Shown here piece after piece: positions 31,777 to 33,736 of a stretch of 33,736 nt of DNA. Numbering within the stretch: the stretch's first letter is position 1; every line of letters starts with the position of its first letter. The notes beneath the pieces are model-generated. The model was not told the origin of the DNA. It saw only the letters and a list, made by a program, of their open reading frames with translations, and did not search any database. Origin of the DNA: an uncultured bacterium (GTDB lineage Bacteria; Verrucomicrobiota; Lentisphaeria; Victivallales; UBA1829); assembly GCA_900548385.1 (NCBI GenBank), contig URKJ01000046.1, positions 1-33,736 of the forward strand, in the 5' to 3' direction. Position numbers and translations under genes: made by a program.

Positions 31777-32655
31777 ATGAGTGAATGTCATTTCTGCGCC
31801 CACCACTGCGGCGTTGACCGGACGCGACAGAAAGGGTTCTGCCGTATGGGGACTCTGCCGGTCGTTGCACGCGCCGGCCTCCATTTCTGGGAAGAGCCCT
31901 GCATCAGCGGAAGCAAAGGATCGGGAACCGTCTTCTTCTCCGGTTGCAACCTGCGTTGCGTCTACTGCCAGAATTATGAAATCAGCAGTGAACATCAGGG
32001 GCGGGAAATCACCGTGGAACGCCTGCGGGAGATTTATCGGGAACTCATCGCACAGGGCGCGCACAACATCAATCTCGTCACTCCGATCCATTTCACCGAT
32101 GCCGTTCTGGAATCTCTGCGCGATCCTCTTCCCGTTCCGGTCGTCTGCAACACAAACGGCTATGAATCCGTCGAAAACCTCAAACGTCTTGAGGGGAAAA
32201 TACAGATTTATCTGCCCGACGTCAAATACAGTGACGACGCTCTCGCGCTCCGCTACTCCCACGCGAAAGAGTACTTTCAAACGGCAAAACACGCCGTCCG
32301 GGAAATGCTCCGCCAGACAGGCTCCTGCCGCTTCGACGATGAGAGCGGGCTTATGACCCGCGGCGTCATCATCCGTCATCTTCTGCTGCCGGGCCATGTC
32401 GAAAACACGCTCCGGATCATCGACTGGGTCGCGGAGACTTTCGAGCCCGGCGAGATCCTGTTCAGTCTGATGCGGCAGTACATCCCGCACGGACGCGCCG
32501 CCGATTATCCCGGCCTTGACCGCAAAGTCAGCGATGAGGAATATCAGCGGGTCGAAGACCATCTGTTCGCTTCCGGCATCGAAGACGGTTTTGTACAAGA
32601 CGGCGAGTCCGCCAGCGACTCTTTCATTCCCGCATTCGACGGAACGGGAGTCTGA
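31777..32655 (+). CDS. PflX-type (COG1313) radical SAM protein
   Basis: 292 residues from the ATG at 31777 with CGGAG about 10 bases upstream; an in-frame reading from 31717 covers the promoter and is rejected. The N terminus is a cysteine-rich zinc-like motif (CHFCAHHCGVDRT and later FCRMG). The radical SAM cluster is FFSGCNLRCVYCQNYE (C-x3-C-x2-C), and PVVCNTNGYES follows. The remainder matches the group of pyruvate-formate-lyase-activating-like proteins whose substrates are unknown. An activator should put a glycyl radical on a partner enzyme, but no glycyl-radical enzyme is encoded in this window. It converges on the EamA gene after 29 bases. Confidence 0.88.
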   Translation: MSECHFCAHHCGVDRTRQKGFCRMGTLPVVARAGLHFWEEPCISGSKGSGTVFFSGCNLRCVYCQNYEISSEHQGREITVERLREIYRELIAQGAHNINLVTPIHFTDAVLESLRDPLPVPVVCNTNGYESVENLKRLEGKIQIYLPDVKYSDDALALRYSHAKEYFQTAKHAVREMLRQTGSCRFDDESGLMTRGVIIRHLLLPGHVENTLRIIDWVAETFEPGEILFSLMRQYIPHGRAADYPGLDRKVSDEEYQRVEDHLFASGIEDGFVQDGESASDSFIPAFDGTGV

Positions 32656-32684
32656 ACCGTTCATGCCGGGTTGGGCTCCGGCTG

Positions 32685-33530
32685 TCAAAGACTGAGCAGA
32701 AGCACCGCGGCAATCCCGAATCCGACTCCGGCCAGTTTCCACGCCGTTACGCGTTCATGCAGTATCAACGCGCCGAGAATCAGTGTTCCCGGAAAACTCA
32801 TCTGTGCAATCGGCAGCACGATCCCCGCCTCTCCGGATTGAAGCGACGCCGCCATGAAATACACGATCCCCACCACACAAACACCGGAAAGAGCACTGTA
32901 AATCAGCATGGATCGGTCAAACGAAATCAGTCTGCGTTCTCTCCGCCAGCCGTACCACATCCCGCCGATGATCCAGAAAAGCGCATTCACCAGCAGAATG
33001 CCTGTCCGGTCCGCTCCATTCAGAAACGCATATTTGTAGGCGATCCCCATCGCCGCGCGCAGAAACGCCGCCGCGATCACCAGCAGAATGCCGAGACGGG
33101 CGAACCGGGCAAACCGGCGGTGCCGCTCTTTCGGAGCGGACATGAAACAGAGAATCGCAAGCACTGCCGCCGCGATCCCCGTCCAGTGTTTCGCGGAAAT
33201 CGTCTCTCCCAGCAGAAGCCATGCTCCGAACACGACCGGGACCAGATTCAAACGGTAAATTGTGGAGCAGACGCCCGCGCTCTGCATCCCCATCGCCTCA
33301 ATCAGCAGCAAATTTGCCGCAATGGAGAAAAAGCCGCTGACACATCCCCAGAACAGCGTTGTCCGCCACTCCGTCCAATCCTGAGGAAAGAAACACAGCA
33401 GAACAAACCAGACAATCCCGATCAACCCCGCAAACATTCCCCGCGACCTCCGTTTCCGCGCAAACAGTTTAAAGATAAAATCATTCAGCGCACTGCACAT
33501 CAGACAACATAATGCATAGAAAACAGCCAC
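32685..33530 (-). CDS. EamA/DMT-superfamily permease
   Basis: 281 residues, GTG start at 33530 with GGAG six bases upstream. Ten membrane helices in two EamA repeats. The first repeat ends with VVFGAWLLLGETISAKHWTGIAAAVLAIL and the second with FPGTLILGALILHERVTAWKLAGVGF; the LGE and HER positions are the conserved glutamates of DMT proteins. These export or import metabolites such as amino acids or nucleotide precursors; the substrate cannot be told from sequence. The gene is monocistronic with an AT-rich upstream region. Confidence 0.88.
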   Translation of the reverse strand: MAVFYALCCLMCSALNDFIFKLFARKRRSRGMFAGLIGIVWFVLLCFFPQDWTEWRTTLFWGCVSGFFSIAANLLLIEAMGMQSAGVCSTIYRLNLVPVVFGAWLLLGETISAKHWTGIAAAVLAILCFMSAPKERHRRFARFARLGILLVIAAAFLRAAMGIAYKYAFLNGADRTGILLVNALFWIIGGMWYGWRRERRLISFDRSMLIYSALSGVCVVGIVYFMAASLQSGEAGIVLPIAQMSFPGTLILGALILHERVTAWKLAGVGFGIAAVLLLSL

Positions 33531-33566
33531 AGCAAGCTCCTTTATTGAATATTTATAAAATTATCA

Positions 33567-33596
33567 AGTATATTTTTACTATAATTCAAATTTCAA
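33567..33596 (-). promoter_or_regulatory. Promoter of the permease gene (minus strand)
   Basis: On the minus strand TTGAAA (33596-33591) and TATACT (33572-33567) are 18 bases apart, 36 bases before the GTG start, in an AT-rich tract. Confidence 0.5.
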
Positions 33597-33654
33597 AAAA
33601 AGCAATACCGCTTTTGAAAAACCAGCCGGAATTCATGGAAAAATCATCCCGCAA

Positions 33655-33683
33655 CTGGAAAAAAGCAAAAAAGAGTGTATAGT
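33655..33683 (+). promoter_or_regulatory. Possible promoter facing off the right end of the insert
   Basis: GTGTATAGTA (33676-33685 region) repeats exactly the -10 neighbourhood of the promoter at 2078. A weak CTGGAA (33655-33660) lies 17 bases upstream. It faces a gene beyond the contig end, whose start is not present. Confidence 0.35.
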
Positions 33684-33690
33684 ATATGCC

Positions 33691-33736
33691 CTGTCTCTTA
33701 TACACATCTCCGAGCCCACGAGACGGAGCTACATCT
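33691..33736. other. Untrimmed Nextera adapter (reverse complement, same index)
   Basis: Bases 33691-33724 are the reverse complement of the Read-2 transposase adapter, starting CTGTCTCTTATACACATCT; 33725-33732 is the index GGAGCTAC and 33733-33736 the start of P7. The index is the reverse complement of the one at the left end. Confidence 0.98.

Noticed and set aside
33635..33682. 15-codon Lys-rich frame near the right end
   Set aside because: It is too short, lacks a good ribosome site, and its stop lies inside a promoter-like -10 box.
1..33736. Terminal inverted repeats suggesting a linear mobile element
   Set aside because: The end sequences are Illumina adapter, and no transposase, integrase or phage gene is present.

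Overview
This is a metagenome-type contig whose true insert is bases 50-33690. Both ends still carry Illumina Nextera Read-2/P7 adapter with the same 8-base index, so bases 1-49 and 33691-33736 are not biological. The gene content points to a member of the Lentisphaerota (Victivallales-like, PVC superphylum). The signs are two pseudopilin-like proteins with the H-X9-DG C-terminal signature, one linked to an AraC regulator and a secreted glycoside hydrolase; a transmembrane Ser/Thr kinase with a DWG motif; and GC-rich coding DNA with AT-rich promoters. This placement is inference from gene style, not from a marker-gene tree. No rRNA, tRNA, CRISPR array, IS element or prophage gene was seen.

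Layout. 50-2035: a kinase truncated at the contig edge. 2054-8431: one tightly packed unit consisting of a promoter with a perfect 15-base palindrome, a pseudopilin, a DUF2162-type membrane protein, a TolQ/ExbB-type channel, a DUF2149 (ExbD-like) protein and an exported, C-terminally anchored CobN/HmuS-type chelatase. 8366-9352 (-): MscS channel. 9499-14541: ribosomal protein S1 followed by a possible MmcB-like PD-(D/E)XK protein, an unknown membrane protein and an orphan BtuF/FepB-type binding protein. 14542-15504 (-): a COG0731-type radical SAM protein, divergent from 15589-18818, which encodes a WecA-type polyprenyl-phosphate sugar-1-phosphate transferase and an unknown EF-hand membrane protein. 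18791-22407 (-): glycoside hydrolase and pseudopilin, divergent from an AraC regulator (22641-23507). 23622-26497: ribF, a membrane-anchored MerR-type HTH coiled-coil protein, queD and a TsaC/Sua5 protein, closed by a strong terminator. 26568-30128 (-): full-length cobalamin-dependent metH. 30215-31030: hexose-6-phosphate mutarotase. 31121-31624 (-): small acidic protein. 31777-32655: PflX-type radical SAM protein. 32685-33530 (-): EamA/DMT permease.

How the genes may work together. The most interesting unit is 2054-8431. The chelatase has a signal peptide and a C-terminal membrane anchor and sits with an ExbB/ExbD-like pair, but no CobS/CobT-type ATPase is present. This resembles the hmu-type systems of Bacteroidota that take metal from haem or other tetrapyrroles, energised by proton flow. 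Here the outer-membrane receptor is absent and a pseudopilin leads the operon. The orphan binding protein at 13630 and the B12-requiring MetH fit an organism that handles tetrapyrroles, but no sequence link joins them to the chelatase locus. The second pseudopilin unit pairs one pseudopilin with one secreted hydrolase and one divergent AraC regulator, a self-contained polysaccharide-use cassette. No intergenic stretch exceeds about 235 bases.
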